This document shows positions 15,893-23,510 of a DNA stretch of 23,510 nucleotides, in pieces (the first letter of the stretch is position 1; every line of letters begins with the position of its first letter). This DNA comes from Methanosaeta sp. NSP1 (lineage in GTDB: Archaea; Halobacteriota; Methanosarcinia; Methanotrichales; Methanotrichaceae): positions 1 to 23,510 of the forward strand of contig NOLC01000035.1 in the NCBI GenBank assembly GCA_002256595.1, in the 5' to 3' direction. The notes beneath the pieces were generated by a model. That model did not search any database, was not told the DNA's origin, and saw nothing but the letters and a program-made list of their open reading frames with translations. The position numbers were made by a program, and so were the translations under genes.

Positions 15893-17136
15893 TTATCGTC
15901 CTCCAGATGGAATAGATGATTGACAGCTTCAAGGACAGCAGTGTCGCCCTCCTCCGCAGCCCTCTTGAGGGCCTTGGTGGGCTCGGAGAAGAGCTTGTTG
16001 ACAATGGAGTGGCTCATATCAGCCAGCACCTTCTGCTCTATCTCACCCAGGGTATGCCGGGCGGAGAGCTTGTTCATGGCCCGCCGCACTTCCAGGTCCT
16101 TGATCTCCTGGGCCTGGGAGTAGAGTTTGGCTAAAAGCTCCTCGGCTTGCTTTCGCTTGTACTTGGCCAGCAGAAGACCCATCTCCTCGGCTATGATCTC
16201 CTCCACCCGGTTGGCCTGCTCCATCCTCTGCATCATATTCTCGTTGCTGATATTCTTCAGGCTGTCGATATTGTGCAGCTCCACCCTGGGGAGCTCTCCC
16301 GCCGCCTCGTCCACGTCCCTGGGATTGGCGATGTCGATGATCAGAAGCTTGTTGTCCCGCCCCTGTATGGCCTTTTCTATATCCTCCTTGAGCAGGATAT
16401 AGTGCGGCGCTGATGTGGCGCTGATGACCACATCCGCAGTCTTGAGCCTCTCTTTCATCTCCTCAAAGGGCACCGCCTCAGCACCCAGACAGCCGGCCAG
16501 GCATTCGGCAGAGCTGAGGGTTCGATTGGTCACAGCCAGACAGACGGGCCCTCTGGCCAGGAGGGCCCGAGAGATCAGCTCTCCTGTCTCCCCGGCTCCT
16601 ATGACCAGCACCGACTTGTCCTTGAGGTCCCCCAGGATCTCCTCGGCCAGATCCACCGCCGCCGATCCCACCGAGACCGAGCGCTCATTGATGCTGGTCT
16701 CCTTTCGGACCCGCTTTCCTACGGCGATGGCTTTCCTGAATGCCGTCTCCAGCATCCATCCCGTGGTCCCGGCCTTGGATGCCATCTGCATCAGCTCCTT
16801 CATCTGGCCCAGGATCTGGTCCTCGCCTATGATCATGGACTCCAGGCCGGATGCCAGGCGCAGGAGGTGGAGCAGGGATTCGTTATGATCATGAAAATCG
16901 ATGATGCGAGATGAGACGCGGGCCTTCTTGGCCAGATCGAATAGAACCTTCTCCCCCCTCTGGCTTACGATATAAATCTCGACCCGGTTGCAGGTCTTGA
17001 GCACGGCGCACTCTTCCACCTTGTCCTGTGAGGCCACCCACTTTAGGAGAGTGGGCACATCTCCGTGCCAGGACCTCTCAATCTCGTCGATCGAGGCCTT
17101 GCGGTGGGTCACCAGCATCGAGGCTATCTCGCTCAT
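15889..17136 (-). CDS. hemA: Glutamyl-tRNA reductase
   Basis: This enzyme reduces glutamyl-tRNA(Glu) to glutamate-1-semialdehyde with NADPH, the first committed step of the C5 route. The ATG at 17136 is chosen because the protein then starts as [20 protein letters not shown] and puts the catalytic cysteine at residue 49 ([10 protein letters not shown]), as in archaeal homologues. The open frame extends to a TTG at 17190, which has GGAGG only four bases before it. [11 protein letters not shown] (101-111) is the family signature. GAGETG (180-185) binds NADPH. A coiled dimerisation domain ends the protein (about 300-415). Its first 59 bases overlap the precorrin-2 dehydrogenase gene, and its stop overlaps hemB. 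Glutamate-1-semialdehyde aminomutase is not in this window. Confidence 0.96.
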   Translation of the reverse strand: MSEIASMLVTHRKASIDEIERSWHGDVPTLLKWVASQDKVEECAVLKTCNRVEIYIVSQRGEKVLFDLAKKARVSSRIIDFHDHNESLLHLLRLASGLESMIIGEDQILGQMKELMQMASKAGTTGWMLETAFRKAIAVGKRVRKETSINERSVSVGSAAVDLAEEILGDLKDKSVLVIGAGETGELISRALLARGPVCLAVTNRTLSSAECLAGCLGAEAVPFEEMKERLKTADVVISATSAPHYILLKEDIEKAIQGRDNKLLIIDIANPRDVDEAAGELPRVELHNIDSLKNISNENMMQRMEQANRVEEIIAEEMGLLLAKYKRKQAEELLAKLYSQAQEIKDLEVRRAMNKLSARHTLGEIEQKVLADMSHSIVNKLFSEPTKALKRAAEEGDTAVLEAVNHLFHLEDDK

Positions 17137-17812
17137 CAGGGCGGATATGTGAGCGGGCTCTGATATAGGCCTTTTCGTAGGAGAGATCAAGAAGCCTCCA
17201 TACCTCCCGGTCCTCCAGTATCCGCCTGATGGCCGCAGCCCGATCCCTCTGCAATGGGATCCTCGCCTTGCTCTCCTGGCGAATAGAAGAGAGCAGCCTT
17301 GCCATCTCCGATATGTTCTCTCCGAGCTGCTCTTCCAGCCTCAGGCGCAGGTACCGGCTCAGGGCAGGAATCTGGGTGGATATGGCAATGGAGACTGTGC
17401 CGCGGCGGAGGATGGAGGGCACAACCACCTCGCCCCGGCCCTCCACTCTGTTGACCAGAATCCCCCTGGCTTTGCACTCCTCCTCTATGGCCTGGTTGAG
17501 ACTGGAGTCGCCGGTGGCAGGCACGGCCAGAAATGCGCCCTGCAGATGATGGGACAGTCCAGCATTAAGATCGCAGCGGATTGTTTCCATCCGATCGCTT
17601 CTCTTCGCCGCCAGCTCCAGCAGCCCCTCTGAAAAGTCCAGGGAGCAGACCCTCACCGGCCCGTAGCGGGAGAAGAGCTCTGCCTTTCTCTGCCCCACGG
17701 CTCCTCCGCCGAAGATCACCACCAGCCGGGAGGAGAGATCCAAAAAGAGGGGCAATAGCGCGTCTTCATCATCTTCCGTGCACTCTTGCCGCACCATCAT
17801 CCTCTCCACCAT
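17078..17812 (-). CDS. Precorrin-2 dehydrogenase / sirohydrochlorin ferrochelatase-like (CysG N-terminal, Met8p type)
   Basis: The protein oxidises precorrin-2 to sirohydrochlorin with NAD+, and some members also insert iron to give siroheme. A Rossmann domain begins LPLFLDLSSRLVVIFGGGAVG with the nucleotide loop GGGAVG at 35-40. The family segment AFLAVPATGDSSLNQAIEEECKARG follows, then VVPSILRRGTVSIAIST and the dimer helix PALSRYLRLRLEEQ. Where many bacterial members have VDD, this one has VEG (VNRVEGRGE). I do not take that as a defect. The C-terminus is longer than usual. The ATG follows the stop of the Ahb-type gene with no gap (TAAATG), and the 3' end overlaps hemA. Context supports the siroheme-to-haem route. 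Confidence 0.9.
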   Translation of the reverse strand: MVERMMVRQECTEDDEDALLPLFLDLSSRLVVIFGGGAVGQRKAELFSRYGPVRVCSLDFSEGLLELAAKRSDRMETIRCDLNAGLSHHLQGAFLAVPATGDSSLNQAIEEECKARGILVNRVEGRGEVVVPSILRRGTVSIAISTQIPALSRYLRLRLEEQLGENISEMARLLSSIRQESKARIPLQRDRAAAIRRILEDREVWRLLDLSYEKAYIRARSHIRPDERDSLDAGDPPQGLDRRD

Positions 17813-18271
17813 TTAAATCCTGGCCGAGGTCTTCTTGTATTCCCTCTCGCTGAAGAGCACCCTGTATTCGGCAATTCCGGAAATCCGGGACAGGCGTCTT
17901 GCCGTCTCCAGGCACTCCTCCCGGCTCCGGGAGTGGACCATGGTGTAGAGATTGTAGGGCCAATTTTCACAGGAAGCCCTCTCATAGCAATGAGTCACCT
18001 CCTCGTCCGAGCCCAGGAGCTCGCCCGCCTTTTGCAGCTCCTCTGGAGACGCCCTCCAGGCGATCATGGCATTGGCCACTATTCCTAAAGCCCGGTGGCC
18101 TATGGTGGCGGCAAAACGGCGGATGATCCCCTCCTTCTCTAGAGAGCTCAGCCGCTCTACCACCTCCTGCTCGCTCATGCCCAGCTCCTCTCCCAGGGCC
18201 TGGTAGGGCCGGCTGGTGAGGGCTATGCCATCCTGAGCTATCTTCAGGAGCGCCAGATCTCGCTCATCCAT
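17813..18271 (-). CDS. Siroheme decarboxylase subunit (AhbA/AhbB type, AsnC/Lrp fold)
   Basis: AhbA and AhbB together decarboxylate siroheme to 12,18-didecarboxysiroheme in the archaeal haem pathway. The 152-residue protein has an AsnC-like helix-turn-helix (about 5-58, LALLKIAQDG, LGMSEQEVVERLSSLEKEGIIRRF) and a RAM-like domain with the signature HCYER-x5-NWPYNLYTMVH (about 96-115). That signature marks siroheme decarboxylases and separates them from true Lrp regulators. Which of the two subunits it is cannot be decided here, and the partner is not in the window. The ATG at 18271 shares one base with the upstream stop (TGATG) and follows a GGTGG site. A GTG three codons earlier is possible. 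Neighbouring precorrin-2 dehydrogenase and hemA strongly support the role. Confidence 0.88.
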   Translation of the reverse strand: MDERDLALLKIAQDGIALTSRPYQALGEELGMSEQEVVERLSSLEKEGIIRRFAATIGHRALGIVANAMIAWRASPEELQKAGELLGSDEEVTHCYERASCENWPYNLYTMVHSRSREECLETARRLSRISGIAEYRVLFSEREYKKTSARI

Positions 18272-20400
18272 CAGCGCCACCCCCAGGGATCGGCAAAAGG
18301 ATAGCGATCAACGCCACCTCCCGGAATCTGGCGGGCCTCTCGGGAGGGATTGCCCACTACGGGATGATCGCTCCAGTAGTTTCCGCCCGCCTCCTCTCCC
18401 CTGTCCCACTGATTGGCGCCGTTGTCGGCTGCATTTTGTCCGTTATCCTGGAAGAGGTTGTGGTAGAGCATATTTCCGGAGCAGTCCACCAGGTTGGCTC
18501 CGGCCATACTATTGCCGGATATGCTGTTCTCCAGCATATTGCAGCCCTGGCAGCCGCTCATGCGCAGACCAAAGCGGCTGTTTTCTTCCAGCAGGTTATT
18601 CTTCATATTGAGGCCGCGGCAGGACTGGGCGAATATCCCCTGGCCGTTATGCCGGGCGGCGTTGCCCTGCAAACTGGCTGAGGAGAGCTGCTGCAGCGAT
18701 ATGCCGTCCATCTCATTGCCGCTGACATTATTGTCCTGCAGCAGACAGGAGTTGCTTCCCGCCAGAGATATGCCCCTCTGGCAGGAGGTGGCCGCATTTG
18801 CCAGAAGGGAGCAGTCATGGGAATTGCTGAGGAAGATGCCATCCTCGCTGCCATATGCTGCGCTGCAGTTCTGAATCCGGCAGAGCCTGCAGCCATGCAG
18901 TGATATGCCCCACTGACAAGCCCGGGCATCACATTGAACCAAGGCCAGCCCCTGCGATCCGTCAGCTCGAAATCCCTCCGCTGAGCAGTTGGCTGAACCG
19001 TCCCGCTCCAGCCTGCAGCTCGAGGTGCTCTTGGCTGAAAAGCCGACTGTGCAATTGGCTGCCTGGCTGTCCGAAATAATGCAGGACAGACAGTCCTCCA
19101 GCATATAGCCCCATTCTGAGCGGGAGATTCTGCTGCCTAAAACCTCGCAGCCGGTGGAATTGAGCAGCAGCACCCCAGCGCTGCTGTTTGTTATATTGAG
19201 ATCTGCGGCTCTTATGTTCTTGCAGGAGACCAGCCCCAGAAAACCGCAGTCGGAAGGAACAGCCACATCTTTCTCGCCTACCAGGTAGCAGACGGGCTTA
19301 TTGTCCACAAGGTTGCTGCCGTCTATATCCTGGACGAAGAAATTATAATTGGATGGCTGCTGGCCGCTCTGGCCCGAATCTATGCGCAGGTTATAGGTGT
19401 TGCCCCAGAGGCTGCTGTGCCGGAGACGGTTCTCACCGCAAGCCCGGATGGAGATCCCATACCTGTTCTGAGAAGCAGAATTATTGGCCAGAACATTTTG
19501 AGCCGATCCCTGCAAGAGGATGCCATTGCCGTTTTCCGAAAGATTGTTGTCCTGCAGGCTGTTGTCCGACCCCCCCTCCAGAAAGATCCCCGCCCGCTCA
19601 TTCTTATGGCATTTGTTGCCGGTTATATTGCAGCCCTGCGACTGCCTCAGGCTTATGCCCACCTGTCCGCCGGAGATGGTGTTCTGGCTATGGTTATTGC
19701 CTTGGGACTGGAAATCGTCTATGCCGCTCACCATAGCGCCGGAGAGGATGTTGCCCAAAACCAGATTGCCATGCGATCGGGAGAGGACTATGGCCAGACC
19801 GCTTCCAGAATAGCTGTTGTTGGATACAGTCGAGTCATGGCTCTCCTCCAGCGCCACCCCCCGCAGGGCAGAGATGCGGCAGCCTTCAACCAGCCCGCCG
19901 TGGGTTTGGTTGAAGACCACGGCCGTCTCTGCGGAGATGCTGCTTTCCAGGATCTCATTTTTCGCCCCCAGGATCTCTACTCCCCTGGGAGAGCTTATGG
20001 TGCAGTTTTTCACCCTGTTGCCTTCTCCCGATATAGATACCGCATTCGCGGGGGAGGTGATGTTGCAGCCCAGGAGTATGCTGCCGGAGGAGGCGAGGCT
20101 GATGCAGGGGCCATCATCCGGACCGCTGAGGTTGATATGCGATATGATGCAGCCGGGGGCGGCCACAATCAGGCTGCCCTCCAAATTTGCGCCCTTTAAT
20201 CCGGTGATGTTCAGGCTTTTATCCAGCTTTGCTCCCGAATAATTGCCTGGCATGATCAGGATGCTGTCGCCTTCTGCAGCCATACCGACCGCATCCTGCA
20301 GATTCAGAGCATCCCCCGATCCTTTTCCGTCCACGGTCAGCGTCTTTGCCTGGCAGGAGGAGAGGACGAGCAGAAGAATGAGTGCGTGCAGAGCTTTCAT
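18271..20400 (-). CDS. Cys-rich NosD-like beta-helix protein, putative lipoprotein
   Basis: This is an exported right-handed beta-helix protein of 709 residues. The signal peptide ends in LSSC (13-16), which fits a lipobox with Cys16 as the lipid-anchored residue. A leading coil (LNLQDAVGMAAEGDSILIMPGNY) is followed by at least 20 PbH1-type repeats and the end motif GGNYWSDH near residue 675. It has about 30 cysteines, far more than the NosD-like protein at 2278, and many recur at the same place in successive coils (SGCNI, ENCTI, SSCRL, DCSL), which suggests a stacked Cys ladder. It heads the haem operon: its stop overlaps the Ahb-type ATG by one base. A link to haem, metal or cytochrome maturation is possible but unproven. 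The TATA box lies about 31 bases before the ATG. Confidence 0.87.
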   Translation of the reverse strand: MKALHALILLLVLSSCQAKTLTVDGKGSGDALNLQDAVGMAAEGDSILIMPGNYSGAKLDKSLNITGLKGANLEGSLIVAAPGCIISHINLSGPDDGPCISLASSGSILLGCNITSPANAVSISGEGNRVKNCTISSPRGVEILGAKNEILESSISAETAVVFNQTHGGLVEGCRISALRGVALEESHDSTVSNNSYSGSGLAIVLSRSHGNLVLGNILSGAMVSGIDDFQSQGNNHSQNTISGGQVGISLRQSQGCNITGNKCHKNERAGIFLEGGSDNSLQDNNLSENGNGILLQGSAQNVLANNSASQNRYGISIRACGENRLRHSSLWGNTYNLRIDSGQSGQQPSNYNFFVQDIDGSNLVDNKPVCYLVGEKDVAVPSDCGFLGLVSCKNIRAADLNITNSSAGVLLLNSTGCEVLGSRISRSEWGYMLEDCLSCIISDSQAANCTVGFSAKSTSSCRLERDGSANCSAEGFRADGSQGLALVQCDARACQWGISLHGCRLCRIQNCSAAYGSEDGIFLSNSHDCSLLANAATSCQRGISLAGSNSCLLQDNNVSGNEMDGISLQQLSSASLQGNAARHNGQGIFAQSCRGLNMKNNLLEENSRFGLRMSGCQGCNMLENSISGNSMAGANLVDCSGNMLYHNLFQDNGQNAADNGANQWDRGEEAGGNYWSDHPVVGNPSREARQIPGGGVDRYPFADPWGWR

Positions 20401-20426
20401 CTATTCTGGTCTATGAGCCTGATCGC

Positions 20427-20436
20427 AAATAAAACT
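20427..20436 (-). promoter_or_regulatory. TATA box of the beta-helix/haem operon
   Basis: On the minus strand this reads GTTTTATTTG. Its centre is about 27 bases before position 20404, just ahead of the ATG at 20400, so the operon mRNA is probably nearly leaderless. It is the only clear promoter seen for 14939-20400. Confidence 0.45.
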
Positions 20437-20529
20437 ATGGTGGGCCGAGCTGCGACAGTGTGAGATGCCATGCGGAAAGATAGAAATATGTCGTTTCGAT
20501 ATTGTTCATAGTAAAGAGGGACATTTTTC

Positions 20530-21795
20530 ATGCCTGAGCCATTTCGCATTCTGATCATTGAGGACGATCCGGAGCATGCCGAGCTGATCAAGATGGGCTT
20601 TAGAAGGCATGATGAGTTCTTCCTGAACTTTGCCGCCTCAGGAGAGGATGGCCTGGAGATGATCTCCTCCAAAGCCTACGACCTGATATCCATAGATCTG
20701 GTCTTGCCGGGCATGGGAGGCCTGGATGTATTAGTGCGCATCAGAAAGCTCGATCCGGATATCCCCGTGGTTATGGTATCAGGCCACGGAACCACGGAGA
20801 TGGCGGTGGTAGCCTTTGAGAACCGGGCCACCAAATATGTGGTCAAAAGCCTGGAGAGCTTCAAGAGCCTGCCTTATGTCTTCGAGAACCTGATCCAGGA
20901 GGCCAGGTTCAAATCCAACGAAAGGGCCATGCGCTCCCAGATAGAGAGATCGGAGAGAATCCACAGGAGCATCGTGGAAAACGCCCTGGCCGGCATTTAC
21001 ATATTGCAGGATGGAGCCTTCCGGCTGGTCAATCCCAAGCTGGGAGAGATTTTCGGCACCTCTGCAGAGAGCCTTCTGGGCCTGCCTTTCTGGCAGATGA
21101 TCAAGCCCGATGATATGGCCTGCGTCAGCCGCCTGGAGAGCGATCCGCTATCCGATATCCCGGTTTATGAGTCCAAGGTGCAGCGCAAGGACGGCACATC
21201 TCGCTGGATAGAGTTTCGCACCGTTGCCATAGAATACGAGGGCAAAAGGGCTATTTTGGGCAATGTCCTGGACATCACGGCCCGAAAGGACAAAGAGATC
21301 TATATGATGAATGAGAGCCGGGAGCTATCCGCCCTGGAGGGCTTGACCGAGATCTGCCTTTCGGGCATGGACCTGGACGGCAGGCTCGGCGGCGTCCTCT
21401 GCCAGATGGTATCCGGGACGAGCGGAGCCGAGGCGGGCGGGATATTCCTGCGAGAGGAGGAGGGACTGGAGCTGAGGGCTCTGCACGGCTCGGTTGAGGA
21501 GCTGATCCGCTTTATCCGGGGAGTGGAGACGGTGCGGCTCCTGAGCCAGCCCCTGGTCCATCCCACCCAGATAGCAGGAAGGAACTGGATCTCAGTTCCC
21601 ATTGTCGGCCAAGGCGAGACCAAAGGCCTCGCGGTGCTGGCTCTGCCCCAGGAGGCAGACCGGGACAGCCTGAAGTTCCTGGAGAAAGCCGCCGGCCGCC
21701 TGGGCCGTCTTCTGGATGCGCACTCTACAGAGGAGATGCTGCCATCCACTCAGGAGCTGCTCTCCCGGATCAAAGCCGGCTTTATACAGGATTAG
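20530..21795 (+). CDS. Response regulator with PAS and GAF-like domains, no kinase
   Basis: This is a cytoplasmic signalling protein of 421 residues. The receiver domain (5-125) has the acidic pair Asp12/Asp13, the phosphorylation site Asp56 (SIDLVLPGMGG), Ser84 (VMVSGHG) and Lys106 (YVVKSLESF), so it should be phosphorylated by a partner kinase. A linker helix leads to a PAS domain (about 143-258; IVENALAGIYILQDG, then WIEFRTVAIEYEGKRAILGNVLDITARK). The last 160 residues form a GAF-like domain (about 265-400). No histidine kinase, GGDEF or DNA-binding domain is present, so output must be through protein contact or ligand sensing. No kinase gene is adjacent. AGAGGG nine bases before the ATG is the ribosome site. 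It faces the AK6-like gene, and their ends overlap when that gene is read in its restored frame. Confidence 0.9.
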   Translation: MPEPFRILIIEDDPEHAELIKMGFRRHDEFFLNFAASGEDGLEMISSKAYDLISIDLVLPGMGGLDVLVRIRKLDPDIPVVMVSGHGTTEMAVVAFENRATKYVVKSLESFKSLPYVFENLIQEARFKSNERAMRSQIERSERIHRSIVENALAGIYILQDGAFRLVNPKLGEIFGTSAESLLGLPFWQMIKPDDMACVSRLESDPLSDIPVYESKVQRKDGTSRWIEFRTVAIEYEGKRAILGNVLDITARKDKEIYMMNESRELSALEGLTEICLSGMDLDGRLGGVLCQMVSGTSGAEAGGIFLREEEGLELRALHGSVEELIRFIRGVETVRLLSQPLVHPTQIAGRNWISVPIVGQGETKGLAVLALPQEADRDSLKFLEKAAGRLGRLLDAHSTEEMLPSTQELLSRIKAGFIQD

Positions 21796-22320
21796 CGGCC
21801 CAAGAACTCCTCCAGCCAGTCCACCTGACCCGGAGGCAGATGCAGCCTTCCTTCTATGATATCCCCGATCATCCCTGCCACCGCTTCTGCTCATCCCTGC
21901 CACCTCTTCTGCGCTCCTGCCTGTGGTATCTATCTCATCCACCCGCGGGCACATTTCCACCGCCTCCACCAAAATCACATCCAAGGCTTCAGCCTCCAGG
22001 TTCTCTTTGACCTTGGCCCGGGAATAGCCGCGCGCCTCCAGACGGGGCTGGAGAGCAGAAGGAGAGAGGCGCAGGACTATGGACCAGTCGGCAAAATGAT
22101 GGGAAAAGTGTCCCTCCAGTATCAGTGTCTCACCGCAGTCAAGGCCGTCCAGATGCCTGGCCAGGGCATCCATATCCGCCTCCAGGCAGCCCCTCTCGGC
22201 ATCGTGGCCGAGGTTCATCCCCCCCTTCACCAGGGAGTTGATGTCCAAAACCCTATAGGGCAGCAGAGCGGCCACGGTGGTCTTTCCCGTGCCCGGCGTG
22301 CCCGTCAGGGCTATCTGCAT
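21792..22320 (-). pseudogene. AK6/Fap7-type adenylate kinase-like NTPase, frameshifted by a tandem duplication
   Basis: AK6/Fap7 proteins are small P-loop kinases/ATPases; in archaea and eukaryotes they are linked to small-subunit ribosome maturation. Walker A is GTPGTGKT (7-14). DINSLVKGG (26-34) and LEGHFSHHF (68-76) follow, then the family signature RGYSRAKVKENLEAEALDVILVEA (97-120) and VDEIDTTG (127-134). After residue 143 the frame becomes nonsense that would run to a stop at 21592, antisense to the response regulator. A 22-bp imperfect tandem repeat lies exactly there (21867-21888 and 21889-21910). Removing one copy restores a normal tail, MIGDIIEGRLHLPPGQVDWLEEFLGR, and a stop at 21792, for a 168-residue protein. 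The ATG at 22320 overlaps the hisC end by ten bases, with GGGAG as ribosome site. The gene may be inactive or make an altered protein. Confidence 0.85.
21867..21910. repeat. 22-bp imperfect tandem duplication
   Basis: The two copies are GATCATCCCTGCCACCGCTTCT after trimming to 21867-21888 and its near twin at 21889-21910, differing at only two positions (second and seventeenth base). Because 22 is not a multiple of three, the extra copy shifts the frame of the AK6-like gene. Confidence 0.9.
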
Positions 22321-23381
22321 ATCTCCCGGTAGGCGGAGAGGAAGCGCTGGTTTTCCTCCGGAGTGCCTATAGTTACCCGAACCCCATGCTCGCCCGCCCC
22401 CCGGAAGGAGCGACAGTCGCGGATGATGATGCCTCGGGAGAGAAATCTCTCTACAAACTGATCCGAGGGCATTTCGGTCCTGAGGTAGAGGAAGTTGGCC
22501 TGGGATGCGGCGCATCCGATCTCCTTTTCCAGCCTCTGCCTTTCGGATAATATCTTCTTGACCGAGCGGCGCATGAAAGGCAGATCGGATAGAGCAGCGG
22601 CCCCGGCAGCGGCGGAGGCAGAGCTGATGCCGTAAAAGGGCGGAGCAGCCCTGCGGTATTGACCGGCAATCCAGTGGGGAGCCAGCGCATATCCCAGTCG
22701 CATGCCTGCCAGGCCGAAGGCCTTGGAGAGGGTGCGGCCCACGATCAGATTGTCGTACTCTTTCACCAGATGGATCAGGCTTCCTTCAGCAAACTCGACA
22801 TAGGCCTCGTCCAGGAAGACGATGGCATCGGTGCTCTCCAGTATGGCCCGAAGCTGCTGCTCACCGATCACATTGCCGGTGGGATTGTTGGGGGAACAGA
22901 GAAAGGCCATCTTGGCCCGGGCAGGAACGGCTTCGGCCAGCTCATGCTTCGGCCCGCGGGCGGAGAAGACGGGCCTGGCAGAGGCCATAATGGTCAGGAT
23001 CTCGTAGTAGCTGAAAGTGGGCGTAGGAATGAAAGTGCTGTCACCCGGATCCAGGAAGATGCGGGAGAGTGTGTCCATGACCCCGTCCATTCCCGCCCCG
23101 ATGAGGATCATATCCTCGGGAAAGCCGGTATAGGCGGAAAGCCCCGCCAGCAGCTCCTCCGGCTCGGGGTACCTCTCCATGGCCACGGTGGCGAGGGCCT
23201 CCTTCGCTGCGGGGCTGGGTCCGTAGGGATTCTCGTTGCTGCCCAGCTTGACTATATCCGCTGGCCGCAGGCCGTACTTGCGGGAGATCTCGCCAAAGCC
23301 CTTGCCCGCCACATAGGGCTGGAGAAGGCCGAGGGCCGGGCGCAGCCTGGACTCTCTCCAGTAATCAGAGTGACTGCCCAA
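22311..23381 (-). CDS. hisC: Histidinol-phosphate aminotransferase
   Basis: This PLP enzyme converts imidazole acetol phosphate and glutamate to histidinol phosphate in histidine synthesis, in the cytoplasm. The 356-residue protein has KLGSNENPYGPSP (45-57), the PLP-contacting CSPNNPTG (162-169), FLDEAYVEF (189-197) and the Schiff-base lysine Lys220 in VGRTLSKAFGLAGMRLGY. GVRVTIGTPEEN near the end is typical. The start is a TTG at 23381 with GGTGA five bases before it. It overlaps the argD-like stop by 17 bases. Aromatic aminotransferase activity is an alternative within the family. The gene is complete. Confidence 0.95.
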   Translation of the reverse strand: MGSHSDYWRESRLRPALGLLQPYVAGKGFGEISRKYGLRPADIVKLGSNENPYGPSPAAKEALATVAMERYPEPEELLAGLSAYTGFPEDMILIGAGMDGVMDTLSRIFLDPGDSTFIPTPTFSYYEILTIMASARPVFSARGPKHELAEAVPARAKMAFLCSPNNPTGNVIGEQQLRAILESTDAIVFLDEAYVEFAEGSLIHLVKEYDNLIVGRTLSKAFGLAGMRLGYALAPHWIAGQYRRAAPPFYGISSASAAAGAAALSDLPFMRRSVKKILSERQRLEKEIGCAASQANFLYLRTEMPSDQFVERFLSRGIIIRDCRSFRGAGEHGVRVTIGTPEENQRFLSAYREICR

Positions 23382-23510
23382 TCACACTCACCACTTGATC
23401 GATCTCCTTTTTCTCCACCACCAGGGGCGGTATGAGCCGGAGGGTGTGCTCGCCGGTGCTGTTGATCAGAACTCCCCTGGCCAGGGCTTTTTCCACCAGA
23501 CTCTTGCAGT
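23365..23510 (-). CDS. argD: Acetylornithine aminotransferase-like protein, C-terminal end only
   Basis: Only the last 47 codons are in the window; the gene continues past 23510. They read as the usual end of class III aminotransferases of the ArgD type: KALARGVLINSTGEHTLRL, then IPPLVVEKKEIDQVV. These enzymes transfer an amino group between glutamate and N-acetylglutamate semialdehyde in arginine synthesis. Substrate cannot be fixed from this fragment. The stop overlaps hisC by 17 bases, so the two amino-acid genes are probably one transcript. Confidence 0.8.
   Translation of the reverse strand, partial: CKSLVEKALARGVLINSTGEHTLRLIPPLVVEKKEIDQVVSVIGQSL

Noticed and set aside
17813..18271. 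Transcription regulator of the Lrp/AsnC family
   Set aside because: The HCYER...NWPYNLY signature and the haem gene neighbours fit siroheme decarboxylase, not a regulator.
19417..20199. Plus-strand frame of 260 codons inside the beta-helix gene
   Set aside because: It lies opposite a clear repeat protein with a signal peptide; the frame has no start context and no known motif.
22659..23435. Plus-strand frame of 258 codons opposite hisC
   Set aside because: hisC carries every family motif on the other strand; this frame is a shadow.

Overview
The window looks like a chromosomal piece of a methanogenic euryarchaeon, most likely a cytochrome-containing member of the Methanosarcinales close to Methanothrix (Methanosaeta). 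This is inferred from gene content, not from a marker gene. The clues are a siroheme-route haem gene set (hemA, hemB, precorrin-2 dehydrogenase and an Ahb-type decarboxylase), family 4 uracil-DNA glycosylase, an AK6/Fap7-like kinase, several exported NosD-like beta-helix proteins, and archaeal TATA boxes 25-30 bases before starts. I see no tRNA, rRNA, CRISPR array, transposase or phage gene.

Layout. 1-321 has no convincing gene. 322-7782 is an island of exported proteins: a thioredoxin-CcdA fusion (-), a DNRLRE-type secreted protein (-), a NosD-like beta-helix protein (+), two tandem secreted double-rhodanese proteins (+) and a secreted subtilase (+). A class II aldolase follows the protease after 7 bases. 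8387-8957 is a 570-base gap. It holds a strong promoter, a candidate 57-nt structured RNA, a possibly decayed gene, and two short ORFs that lead by overlapping stops and starts into a radical SAM gene. That gene overlaps a family 2 glycosyltransferase by one base. 11413-14744 carries an RmlC-like cupin epimerase (-), a uracil-DNA glycosylase, an unrecognised acidic protein, a cation efflux protein and a universal stress protein (all +).

14939-20400 (-) is one tightly packed operon: a Cys-rich beta-helix protein, an AhbA/AhbB-type siroheme decarboxylase, precorrin-2 dehydrogenase, hemA and hemB, all overlapping or abutting. HemA and HemB would feed tetrapyrrole synthesis (haem, siroheme, F430, cobamides). 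The dehydrogenase and the Ahb protein point to siroheme and haem. 20530-21795 (+) is a REC-PAS-GAF-like sensor without a visible kinase. 21792-23510 (-) is an argD (partial)-hisC-AK6-like cluster.

The points most worth a second look are the candidate small RNA at 8461-8517, whose hairpin starts where its TATA box predicts transcription to begin; a 22-bp tandem duplication that throws the AK6-like gene out of frame; a frame break that removes the last membrane helix of the CcdA-like protein; the paired rhodaneses with a CxxC-GGG loop and no cysteine in the second domain; and the Cys-rich beta-helix gene fused by overlap to haem synthesis genes.
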